From a virus: 64,000 nucleotides of DNA. The notes beneath the pieces were generated by a model. That model made no database searches and was not told the origin of the DNA. It was given only the letters and a program-made list of their open reading frames with translations. The DNA is taken from positions 1 to 64,000 of IMG/VR virus record IMGVR_UViG_3300009537_000004; one strand, given 5' to 3'. The position numbers and the translations under genes are program-made. This document shows positions 15,474 to 23,449 of the stretch, one piece after another; position 1 is the first letter of the stretch, and every line of letters starts with the position of its first letter.

Positions 15474-18400
15474 TGCCAAACTTGGAATCTAAAACGGTCA
15501 ATCTAACACTGGTATTCAATATTAGTCCTGAAATACCAAAGTTTGATTCTGCGCCTCAATCAACGCTGTCAACCCTACAAGTCAACGGGCTTCCAATCCG
15601 AATGGAAGAGGCAATTACCAATATTGCTAAACGATTGACGGCAGGAAAAATTGCTAGCTACTTTGATCCTGACCGTGAGCTCAAAACTCTGATAAACTTT
15701 GGTGAAGACACGCAAAGATTGCTTACCAACTGGATGAAAGACCCAGCCAATCTTGCTAACCACGGAATTCTTGCAAAGCTCTATGAACCACTTCCAATCA
15801 ACATTGATCCAAAGTCATTGTTATGGATTAGTAGGGAACTGTCGCCAACGCTTCTTGACCAAATCGCGGTTGTCATCACTCCTGAACAACAAATCATTCT
15901 CTACCTACGTTCGCCTAATCGCGATGCAGCAGCAGAAACTTCACCACAAGTTCAGCTCACAGATGTCACGCTAGCAGATTTGTTGGTATCGGGTTCCACC
16001 ACATCAGGCTCACAAGTTATTGCAAGTAATCCAACGCTTGAGCAGTGGTATACTACTGCGTTAGAGGGCGTCTATCTAAATGTTGATTACACAGACTACA
16101 ATAATTTTGTTCATTTTAGTTCGGCCGAAAATAGACTTCAAGTTTTCAGACAAAAGTTACTGAAAATAGAACAACTACAAAGTGCGCTAAATGTTCAGTC
16201 GGCCGCGGCCGTAGCTACTCTTTTTTCCAGTTCTTTGAGCAATGTCTCTGGAACTGCTCAATTCAAGGTAATGCAAAGCTTGGCAGACCAACAGCAAGAC
16301 ATCGTTCGCGGGTTTGATGGATATGAACGATTCCTCTACTACAACTCCGGCTCTTTCACTGGATCGCTGTCAGGTCTTGACGAAGATGAAGTGCTTGAGA
16401 TCGCGGACGTGTCTTGGCCTAAGTCCACCGGAAGTATTGCATATCCAACCGGCAGCGTGTTACCGGTGACGCACTCGTTGTCTGTGGCCTTCTATGATGC
16501 GCAGTCAGCAATAGCGACAGACTATGACAGACAGAACGCAGAGTGGCTCGTCTTGAATGTTCCTGAATACATCCAAAACGATCCTGACTCTGCCGAGTTC
16601 CTAACATTCCTCAACATTGTTGGTCATCACTTTGATACGCTCAAGCTCTACATTGACCAGATGCCTGAGATTTATGACAGGGGTGCTGACCCCGACGCTG
16701 GCATCTCTCCTGACCTGCTTTGGACACTAGCGCAATCACTTGGCATTGATCTTCCAAACCAATACGCCATCAAAAACTTGGTTGATTTCACGGTCGGTCG
16801 TGCAGCAGCAACGCAAAAGACCTACTCTCAAGCAATCACGGAGACCTGGAAGCGCTTCATCCACAACCAGGTCTACATCGCAAAGACCAAGGGCACGCTG
16901 ACAGGCTTGCTCGCACTGCGCAACGTCTACGGGGTTCTTCCGCAGCTTGTGCGCATCCAAGAGTCAGCCACGCCGTCGTCGCTCTTCACGACTGGCTCCT
17001 TCGAGCTCTTCGATGAGCTCACATCGGTCCTGACCTTCAACTCTGGAGCACGCGTGGAGGTGCCATTCTCGGCGACAGGCCAGGACCCTGACGTGGTGGA
17101 GCTGCGCTTCCGCGACACAGAGTTCGCGTCAGGCACCCTGATGACCGCCTACGACAGCACGCCGACCGCTCTGTGGTCCGTGCTCGTCAAGCCCACTGGC
17201 AGCGCTGACAACGGCCGGGGAGTGCTGCAGGTCGTCACTGACGCTGTGGTGTACGAGACCCCGAAGGGCGACTTCCTCAGCGGCGACTACTTCACGCTCA
17301 TGCTTCGACGCACCACAGCTGGTCCTGTAGACCTGACCGTCAAGAGCTACGAGGACGAGCGCTTCACCTACGCGCACGGACCTGTGGAGCTCTCAGGCTC
17401 GCTCTCCGCGTCGTGGGATGCAGCCGTCAGCATCTCTCTTGGTGACGGCCTCTACAGCGGTTCCGTTGACGAGCTCCGTGTGTGGAGCGAGGTCACGACT
17501 GACGCAACCTTCGATGACCACGTGCGCTTTCCTGGCCTCTACGCCGGCAACTCGTTCAGCTCGTCCACGGACAGCTTGGTGGTGCGTCACTCGTTCAACG
17601 TACCGCGCGACCTGACGGTGACGCAATCGGTCACCAACGAGACTCCGTGGTCTGGTGCAATCGGTGCTTTGTCTGAATCAGTTGCGGTAGGGTTTGATGC
17701 AGCTGCAGCGTATCCATATCAGTTTGAGTGGATTGTACGTCAGACGCAAAGATTCTCCGCAAATGCTGGTGGAGAACAATACAGCAGTAATAATATTACC
17801 ATCGCACCATCGGCCGATTACAAACCTGGTACAGTTCAAGTAACAGGAAGTAATCAGATTCCTGTTCTGAGCAGGGATCGCAGAATACGAGCAATCCCAT
17901 CGGGAAGCACGACTTTCCCCGGCGACGAAATCAAACAAAGAAGTACCATTGGTTTCTATTTGACTTTGGCGGAAAGCATCAATGACAGCATTATGCGCTC
18001 AATGGGACAAATTGATCTCAGCCAGTTGATTGGAGATCCTCTAAACTTGTATGAAGAAAAGTATGTTGATTTGATTAGTCGTTATGAATATTATGTAAAC
18101 AACTATTCGCCAACTTTCAACTACAACAAATTTGCGAAATACACCGATGGATTGTTGGACGGTCTTTTTGCGCAGTCCAGAGCCAACATTCCAGCGTCAG
18201 CAAAGCTCATCACCGGAGTTGCCATAGAACCGCCAATTCTTGAAAGAGCAAAGATTGTTCTGAATAAACCACTCAAGGTTGAAGGTTCCAATACTCGACG
18301 TGAAGCAGATGCACGAAACATTCTTGCAACTGAGGGAAGCTATCCAGGAGCTCGTTATGCAGAAGCTGAGATTGAAGAAACTGGGCTTCCTACACCTCTA

Positions 18401-19282
18401 GCAGATATGAAGCAATTGTTGACCACAATTGAAGAAATTTCAAGAGAGGTTCTCAGTGATATTACTTTATTGAACCCACTTTTGAGTGTTGAAGATATTA
18501 CAATTCCGTACGCGTTTATCACTCAATTGAACGGATTGGTTGAGTTTGAAGATGAATTTACCATACTGGCCATTGTTCCAAGCTATAGCACAACGATTGA
18601 CGCAGACATTATAGGTACAGCAAGCTCGTCACTTTCTGACCAATTCAATTTCCAGGAAATAAAAGCGGAAAGTAGCTTCGACGACCCGCTTTCTACTACA
18701 TACTTTACACATCCATCTGGTTCATATGGACTTCTGGATTATGAGTTTGAAAGAATAAGAGAGAACATTCTCACAGACCGAGGCGCGTGGGTTAGAGGAA
18801 CGCTTTATCGCGTCAACGATATGGTCACAATTAGTGGCAGCGAATATCGCTGTTTGACTGACAAAGTTTTGTCGGCAGCAGGAAATCCTGTGCCATTCGT
18901 CAGCTATGTTGCACCAAACCTTGACACAAAAAACTGGACCAATGTAACCTATCGGCAGGTTCCGGTACTACGACTATTCAAAGCGGTCGTTAGTGGTTCA
19001 AGCCCTATAGGAATTGGTGGTACTACAATAGTTCCATTCGGCCAGACGGGGTACACGCCGTTCACAGGCTACGCACCGCAGCACTTCAAGTTCTTCAGAA
19101 ACACAGCCACAGGCTGGGTCAACGCTCGCTACGACGGCTGCTTGCAGACAGCAGCTACGACCACCGACGGAAAAGACCCTGTTGAAGTCTTCCCGAGCTC
19201 GGAGGCGCAGCTGTTCGTCAAGGAAGGTAGGTCTGTTCAGGACGACACGGACGAAGATGGACCAATCCTGACAGTAAGGTAA
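15473..19282 (+). CDS. large baseplate/tail protein with gpI-like and LamG-like regions
   Basis: A 1269-residue protein. Residues about 360-490 resemble the P2 gpI-type tail region: L-N-V-P-E-Y-I-Q, I-V-G-H-H-F-D-T-L-K-L-Y-I-D-Q-M and the later K-T-K-G-T-L-T-G-L-L-A-L-R-N-V-Y-G. A LamG-like beta-sandwich follows (about 510-720), and near residues 1100-1165 a W-V-R-G-T-L-Y-R-V-N-D-M-V segment looks like a ChiC-type carbohydrate-binding module. Size and position recall T4 gp7. GC-rich cassettes cover about 16790-17650 and 19040-19265. It is probably the main peripheral wedge protein. Confidence 0.65.
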   Translation: MPNLESKTVNLTLVFNISPEIPKFDSAPQSTLSTLQVNGLPIRMEEAITNIAKRLTAGKIASYFDPDRELKTLINFGEDTQRLLTNWMKDPANLANHGILAKLYEPLPINIDPKSLLWISRELSPTLLDQIAVVITPEQQIILYLRSPNRDAAAETSPQVQLTDVTLADLLVSGSTTSGSQVIASNPTLEQWYTTALEGVYLNVDYTDYNNFVHFSSAENRLQVFRQKLLKIEQLQSALNVQSAAAVATLFSSSLSNVSGTAQFKVMQSLADQQQDIVRGFDGYERFLYYNSGSFTGSLSGLDEDEVLEIADVSWPKSTGSIAYPTGSVLPVTHSLSVAFYDAQSAIATDYDRQNAEWLVLNVPEYIQNDPDSAEFLTFLNIVGHHFDTLKLYIDQMPEIYDRGADPDAGISPDLLWTLAQSLGIDLPNQYAIKNLVDFTVGRAAATQKTYSQAITETWKRFIHNQVYIAKTKGTLTGLLALRNVYGVLPQLVRIQESATPSSLFTTGSFELFDELTSVLTFNSGARVEVPFSATGQDPDVVELRFRDTEFASGTLMTAYDSTPTALWSVLVKPTGSADNGRGVLQVVTDAVVYETPKGDFLSGDYFTLMLRRTTAGPVDLTVKSYEDERFTYAHGPVELSGSLSASWDAAVSISLGDGLYSGSVDELRVWSEVTTDATFDDHVRFPGLYAGNSFSSSTDSLVVRHSFNVPRDLTVTQSVTNETPWSGAIGALSESVAVGFDAAAAYPYQFEWIVRQTQRFSANAGGEQYSSNNITIAPSADYKPGTVQVTGSNQIPVLSRDRRIRAIPSGSTTFPGDEIKQRSTIGFYLTLAESINDSIMRSMGQIDLSQLIGDPLNLYEEKYVDLISRYEYYVNNYSPTFNYNKFAKYTDGLLDGLFAQSRANIPASAKLITGVAIEPPILERAKIVLNKPLKVEGSNTRREADARNILATEGSYPGARYAEAEIEETGLPTPLADMKQLLTTIEEISREVLSDITLLNPLLSVEDITIPYAFITQLNGLVEFEDEFTILAIVPSYSTTIDADIIGTASSSLSDQFNFQEIKAESSFDDPLSTTYFTHPSGSYGLLDYEFERIRENILTDRGAWVRGTLYRVNDMVTISGSEYRCLTDKVLSAAGNPVPFVSYVAPNLDTKNWTNVTYRQVPVLRLFKAVVSGSSPIGIGGTTIVPFGQTGYTPFTGYAPQHFKFFRNTATGWVNARYDGCLQTAATTTDGKDPVEVFPSSEAQLFVKEGRSVQDDTDEDGPILTVR
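16790..17650 (+). other. GC-rich cassette in the 1269-residue gene
   Basis: 37 of 60 bases are G or C at 17221-17280, but only 17 of 60 at 18061-18120 in the same gene. The block covers the end of the gpI-like region and the LamG-like domain. Codon choice shifts with it and the reading frame is uninterrupted. Confidence 0.7.
19040..19265 (+). other. short GC-rich cassette at the 3' end of the large gene
   Basis: 34 of 60 bases are G or C at 19081-19140. The block encodes the last 75 or so residues of the 1269-residue protein, after a low-GC stretch, and ends just before its stop. Confidence 0.5.
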
Positions 19283-19349
19283 GTGGTTATTTCTTGGGAA
19301 CATAATATGTATAGATAGTTGAAAATCAACTTATGGGAGCACAAAAACT

Positions 19350-19985
19350 ATGGGATACTTGAACAACGCAACACTAACAGTGGATGCTATCCTTACTAAG
19401 AAGGGGCGTGAACTGTTGGCAAAGGGTGAAGGTTTCAATATTACGCAGTTCGCAGTAGCGGACGACGAGGTTGACTACACTCTTTACACAACCGCACATC
19501 CGCTTGGAACCGATTTCTTTGGCAGTATCATTGAAAATATGCCCGTTTTGGAAGCCTCGCCCGACGAGACCCAAGGCATGCGGTTCAAGCTGGTTACGCT
19601 CCGAAGAGGAACAAAAGAAATTCCAATCATCGCAATTGGAACTACAAATATCGTTCTAACCGCAGGACAGTCAAACGCATTCCCAATTAGACCAACAACT
19701 TCTAAGGGGTTGAATGGTGCTGGATTTGGATATACAGTGACTCTACACAACGCTGATGCAGCAACCCTAAATGGTAGTGGGTTGCCGGCAACCGTAAGAG
19801 CAACGACTCCTACGTTCTTGAGCGACGTACAGAGCGCAAACGCAACTGTCGCTGTTGGTTTGGAATTCACTTTGATTCCGAAGGATGTAGCATCACAAAT
19901 TGTAACACAATTAACAGTAGTCGGAAACCAAACTGGCGCATCAATTACGATTCCAGTTACGGTCAATCCAGAGCCTACGGTATAA
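19350..19985 (+). CDS. conserved virion structural protein
   Basis: A 211-residue protein with the distinctive N-terminus Y-L-N-N-A-T-L-T-V-D-A-I-L-T-K-K-G-R-E-L-L-A followed by F-x-I-T-Q-F-A-V-A-D-D-E-V-D-Y-T-L-Y. This opening is widespread in structural proteins of T4-like marine phages (family knowledge); its exact place in the virion is not known to me. The C-terminal half is a beta-rich, Thr/Val-rich domain. A GGGAG ribosome site precedes the ATG, and a small hairpin lies in the leader. Confidence 0.7.
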   Translation: MGYLNNATLTVDAILTKKGRELLAKGEGFNITQFAVADDEVDYTLYTTAHPLGTDFFGSIIENMPVLEASPDETQGMRFKLVTLRRGTKEIPIIAIGTTNIVLTAGQSNAFPIRPTTSKGLNGAGFGYTVTLHNADAATLNGSGLPATVRATTPTFLSDVQSANATVAVGLEFTLIPKDVASQIVTQLTVVGNQTGASITIPVTVNPEPTV

Positions 19986-19999
19986 CCGGAGATTAACTT

Positions 20000-21025
20000 A
20001 TGAATATCTTTAAGAAATTTGATGACGACGATATTGTAAGAGCCAACCCGGCGGAAGTTTCTGTTGGACTTTGGACTGGCGATACCGGCAGCTTAGCAGC
20101 CTTTTATACTTCTAGCGCTCAAAGTGCATCTTTGAGCGGACAATACTATCTTGATGTATACAACATTGACCCATCATCCTCTGTAGCAGAGGTACAGTTT
20201 TCGATAGCTTACGGACATATAGAAGGATCAGGATCATCACTTCTTTCTGACGATGACAATGCTTTGTTACCTACGAAGGCTACATATTTCCAATATCGTA
20301 ATATTTTGCTTGAGCCAGGCGACACCAATTTCACATTCCTTCCGGATACCGCAGGAGCTACCTACAATTCCGATGACATTTATGTTATCAATATCAAGCG
20401 TTCTCGCTTGAAGGAAAGGCTAGATCCAGGCAACTGGATTCTAACTCTCAGTGGAAGCGGGCATACATTCATTGATGACAGCGGACAAACTCTAGGAGAG
20501 ACTTTTGGTAGCTCCGGCCGCGTGTTCAATGTTGTTAGCGGTTCGCTCACAGGAGCTTCCGGTTCAACAACGGTGCAATCATCGTCTGTCAGTGGAGGAT
20601 TCGGCCTAGTTTATCCTGATGTGGGAATCATCGTTCTTAATCCACAGGCTTTGTTCTCCGTGGGCGTCATACCCGCACCTGATCTCGACACTACTGGCGG
20701 AACCAGACCCAACAATCAGGCACTGTTGACGATGATACAATCAGGAAGTGATTTCCAAGCAAGGTCAGCAGAAACCATTTCCTCAACTCACTATTTTGTG
20801 AGAATGAGAAACAAGGAGTTCAATTACTCCAACAACCCGTCCTTCTTCAACGAAGCAAACGGTGCGATTTTGAACACCAACTTTGTTCAGAATCCAAAGG
20901 TTTTTGCGACAACTGTTGGGTTGTATAACGACGAAAACGAGCTACTTGCAATTGCGAAGTTGAGTCAACCTTTACAGAAGAGTTTTGACAGAGAGGCATT
21001 GGTCCGCGTCAGACTTGACTTCTAA
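20000..21025 (+). CDS. virion structural protein, paralogue A
   Basis: A 341-residue beta-rich protein that is paralogous to the next gene. Shared elements are the middle S-D-D-I-Y-V-I-N-I-K-R-S-R-L-K-E-R-L-D-P-G region, F-N-Y-S-N-N-P, and the C-terminal T-V-G-L-Y-N-D-E-N-E-L-L-A-I-A-K-L. Ser and Gly are abundant. It is likely a multi-copy component of the neck, tail or baseplate periphery. GGAGA precedes the ATG. Confidence 0.65.
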   Translation: MNIFKKFDDDDIVRANPAEVSVGLWTGDTGSLAAFYTSSAQSASLSGQYYLDVYNIDPSSSVAEVQFSIAYGHIEGSGSSLLSDDDNALLPTKATYFQYRNILLEPGDTNFTFLPDTAGATYNSDDIYVINIKRSRLKERLDPGNWILTLSGSGHTFIDDSGQTLGETFGSSGRVFNVVSGSLTGASGSTTVQSSSVSGGFGLVYPDVGIIVLNPQALFSVGVIPAPDLDTTGGTRPNNQALLTMIQSGSDFQARSAETISSTHYFVRMRNKEFNYSNNPSFFNEANGAILNTNFVQNPKVFATTVGLYNDENELLAIAKLSQPLQKSFDREALVRVRLDF

Positions 21026-21042
21026 GTTAGAAGGGTAACAAT

Positions 21043-21912
21043 ATGCCACCGCTAGTCTTCAAGACTCTTGGTTCGGACAGCGTTACCATCCGCCCGTTCA
21101 AAGTCCACAAAACTCAAGTGCTCTCATACACATCGGGCAGCGGGAGCAATTCACCAGAGCTCAACGTAGCAACAGGAATTGCTCTCGCCGATGTTCTTGA
21201 GTTTGACCCAAACACTTCTCCCACGAACGAAGATGGATCCTATCAGGAACCGCTCTACGAATCAATAGAACATCTGTTTTACGATTCCGCACTCTATACA
21301 AGCAGGAGCGTCACCTTTGCTGCGGGTGGTAGTGGTGACCGCGGATTCACACCATCGGGTTCAGTCTATGTTGTAAATGTGGCTCAGAGCTATTGGGGTG
21401 AGAGAATTAGAAAGGGAACTTTTGTCTTAGATGCCCCGCCGGGATCTGGATCGATTATTGAAGATGCTGCTGGACGACTTTATGTTAGCGGCTCAGATAA
21501 TGTAGTAGGAAATGTATTCTATGGTTTGGGTATAGCAGTAGTAAACCGTGCGACTGCTTCCGGTTCCGGAAGTGAGCTTGTAGTGGACGATGGTCTATTT
21601 ATAGCTGGCGGAGATACCGTCCGCGTCACTTTTGACGCAACTCAAACTCTATACGAATATCAAATAATTGCTACGATTAACCCTGGCGAGTTTAACTACT
21701 CCATAAATCCTAGCGCAAGAGGTAAGTTTTCAGGAAGCACAGGCCAAACTTTTGTTGTAGACGAAATGGCATCGGGCACTTTGAGCCCATACATTACAGA
21801 AGTTGGGCTATACAACGATTATTACGAACTGGTAGCTGTAGCTAAACTTCCAAGGCCCATTAAGAGGCTCAGAAACACACAGCAAAGTTTCGTCATTCGC
21901 TTTGACGCATAA
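21043..21912 (+). CDS. virion structural protein, paralogue B
   Basis: A 289-residue protein sharing with its upstream neighbour the Y-V-V-N-V-A-Q-S-Y-W-G-E-R-I-R-K-G-T segment, F-N-Y-S-I-N-P, and E-V-G-L-Y-N-D-Y-Y-E-L-V-A-V-A-K-L-P-R-P. It is shorter in the loops. The pair looks like a tandem duplication that has diverged, perhaps forming a hetero-oligomer. Its last base overlaps the start of the HAD gene (TAATG). Confidence 0.65.
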   Translation: MPPLVFKTLGSDSVTIRPFKVHKTQVLSYTSGSGSNSPELNVATGIALADVLEFDPNTSPTNEDGSYQEPLYESIEHLFYDSALYTSRSVTFAAGGSGDRGFTPSGSVYVVNVAQSYWGERIRKGTFVLDAPPGSGSIIEDAAGRLYVSGSDNVVGNVFYGLGIAVVNRATASGSGSELVVDDGLFIAGGDTVRVTFDATQTLYEYQIIATINPGEFNYSINPSARGKFSGSTGQTFVVDEMASGTLSPYITEVGLYNDYYELVAVAKLPRPIKRLRNTQQSFVIRFDA

Positions 21913-22412
21913 TGCAGTATCGTATTTTTGATTTTGACGACACGCTTGTCAAGACAGACGCAAAGGTTATCGTTACTAGGCGGAATGGGGAGAGAAGGGC
22001 TCTCAGTTCTGCTGAGTTTGCGGTTTACAAACAAAAACCTGGAGATAAATTAGACTTGTCTCAATTTTCAGACTACCTTGTGAATCCCCGAGCGATTCCA
22101 AAGTATGTTGAGAAGTTGAAAGATGCTATGAGCGGCCCAGGTGAAGCAATAATCTTGACGGCACGAGGAGAAGCAAAGCCGATTGCTAAGTTCCTAAGAA
22201 GCATCGGAATCACGAGCGGTGTCAAGATTAAAGCATTGAACACGGTGGACCCAAACGATAAGAAGAATTACATTGAACAGCTGATTAAGAGAGGCGCTAC
22301 CGACATAGAATTTTACGATGATTCGGTCAAAAATATCCAAGCTGTTCAAAAATTAACAAAGCAGTACCCTGATGTGAGACTAAGAATTGTTCATGTCCCA
22401 TCAGCTCATTAA
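21912..22412 (+). CDS. HAD-family phosphatase
   Basis: A 166-residue HAD hydrolase. The nucleophile motif is F-D-F-D-D-T-L (Asp7 and Asp9), motif II is I-I-L-T-A-R, and motif IV is I-E-F-Y-D-D-S-V-K-N, with a Lys-rich segment before it. The T-A-R and D-D-S pattern is like that of polynucleotide 3'-phosphatase domains of PNK-type enzymes, so a nucleic-acid end-repair role is possible (inference). It is cytoplasmic and sits among structural genes, coupled to the preceding one. Confidence 0.75.
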   Translation: MQYRIFDFDDTLVKTDAKVIVTRRNGERRALSSAEFAVYKQKPGDKLDLSQFSDYLVNPRAIPKYVEKLKDAMSGPGEAIILTARGEAKPIAKFLRSIGITSGVKIKALNTVDPNDKKNYIEQLIKRGATDIEFYDDSVKNIQAVQKLTKQYPDVRLRIVHVPSAH

Positions 22413-22424
22413 TAGGAGAAACCA

Positions 22425-22724
22425 ATGAGTAATTTAGTTGACCTCTACGAGAACAGCAAAAAGAAGAGGGTCGAAGAAGCTCGCGAAATTCCCTCCAGAG
22501 AAACCGATTACTTTGACCGGGAGAAGGAATTTGCGACCGGCTTCAAGGCGGGAAAGAAGAAGTTAGATCCTACTGACTATACAGAAAAGGGTCTTGACCA
22601 GTATAATGAAGATCGAAATGACCTAACTCCACCTGAGTCTTTTGATGCGTCACAACCGCTCCATCGTTATACTCCTGAGACTCCATTCTATGATCCTGGA
22701 GCTCCCGATTCGTCAGCCACTTAA
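22425..22724 (+). CDS. small charged hypothetical protein
   Basis: A 99-residue protein, very hydrophilic, with a basic/acidic N-terminal half and a Pro-rich C-terminal tail (P-E-T-P-F-Y-D-P-G-A-P). It is probably unstructured in part. A clean AGGAG lies before the ATG. No family is recognised. Confidence 0.55.
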   Translation: MSNLVDLYENSKKKRVEEAREIPSRETDYFDREKEFATGFKAGKKKLDPTDYTEKGLDQYNEDRNDLTPPESFDASQPLHRYTPETPFYDPGAPDSSAT

Positions 22725-22743
22725 GTAAGATAGAGAGGTTACT

Positions 22744-23094
22744 ATGAAAACACGGTCAGCAAAGGCAAAGGGCCGCCGCTTACAAAACGAAGTTTGTGAG
22801 ACTTTGGTGGAACATTTCAAAGAAAAGTTAGAGTCGGGTGATATTCGCCCTGCTCTAATGGGAGAGTCAGGCGAAGATATTAAGAGGTCACCACTCGCCA
22901 AAAGACTACTCCCATTTTCTTTTGAATGCAAGAACCAGGAAAAGCTCAATATATGGAGTGCATTGGAGCAAGCAAAAGCTAATTGTCCTGATGGGGATTT
23001 GCCTGTGTTGGTGTTCAAGAGGAACCGTTCTGAGACACATGTTGCAATGAGATTTGAGGATTTCTTGAAATTATTAGGAGAGAGTAGTGATTAA
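22744..23094 (+). CDS. PD-(D/E)XK nuclease, resolvase-like
   Basis: A 116-residue protein with the PD-(D/E)XK pattern: K-G-R-R-L-Q-N-E-V (Glu16), G-E-D-I (Asp45), then F-S-F-E-C-K-N-Q (Glu61-x-Lys63) and a downstream helix with Q. The size and order match small Holliday-junction-resolvase-like endonucleases of phages and archaea. It may resolve branched DNA before packaging, working with the Mre11-Rad50 fusion. It overlaps the next start by eight bases. Confidence 0.7.
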   Translation: MKTRSAKAKGRRLQNEVCETLVEHFKEKLESGDIRPALMGESGEDIKRSPLAKRLLPFSFECKNQEKLNIWSALEQAKANCPDGDLPVLVFKRNRSETHVAMRFEDFLKLLGESSD

Positions 23095-23446
23095 ACTTAT
23101 TGTCTTCAAGGAAGTTTATGCCGGCTTTGGCGAAACAATTGATTTTGCGATATTCAATCAATTGGCCAGAGCATATAATGCAGAACTTCAGATGATACGG
23201 GATTGGAGCGAAGCAATTATTCCTGAGGCCCATTCATTAGTAATAGTTGATGAGGCAGGAGTGAATGATATTAAGTCTTTCACTCATCCTGAAAACGCAG
23301 TTTACGTTATCGGTCGCACTAGCTTGGATGTCCACCAAACAGTGCCTCATAATTGCGCAGCGGGTGAATGTGTAAGAATAGATACGCCCAATTCAATTTC
23401 ATTGTTTGGGCATTCAGCAGCGGCTATAGTTTTATCACGGAGATAA
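23087..23446 (+). CDS. SPOUT-like (SpoU-type) protein
   Basis: A 119-residue protein from GTG 23087, with AGGAG before it. The C-terminal half reads like the knotted SAM-binding region of SPOUT methyltransferases: H-P-E-N-A-V-Y-V-I-G, then R-I-D-T-P-N-S-I-S-L-F-G-H-S-A-A-A-I-V-L. In SpoU/TrmH enzymes the equivalent segment binds S-adenosylmethionine and 2'-O-methylates tRNA or rRNA. The usual N-terminal catalytic Arg/Asn motif is not obvious in this short version. The RNA target is unknown. Confidence 0.5.
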   Translation: MIKLIVFKEVYAGFGETIDFAIFNQLARAYNAELQMIRDWSEAIIPEAHSLVIVDEAGVNDIKSFTHPENAVYVIGRTSLDVHQTVPHNCAAGECVRIDTPNSISLFGHSAAAIVLSRR

Positions 23447-23449
23447 GTA

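Noticed and set aside
19317-19331. AGTTGA/TCAACT hairpin considered as a terminator
   Set aside because: Only six weak base pairs, no T-run, and it lies just upstream of a ribosome site; at most a leader structure.
19484-19966. Antisense open frame of 160 codons
   Set aside because: Lies wholly inside a conserved structural gene and has no start context.
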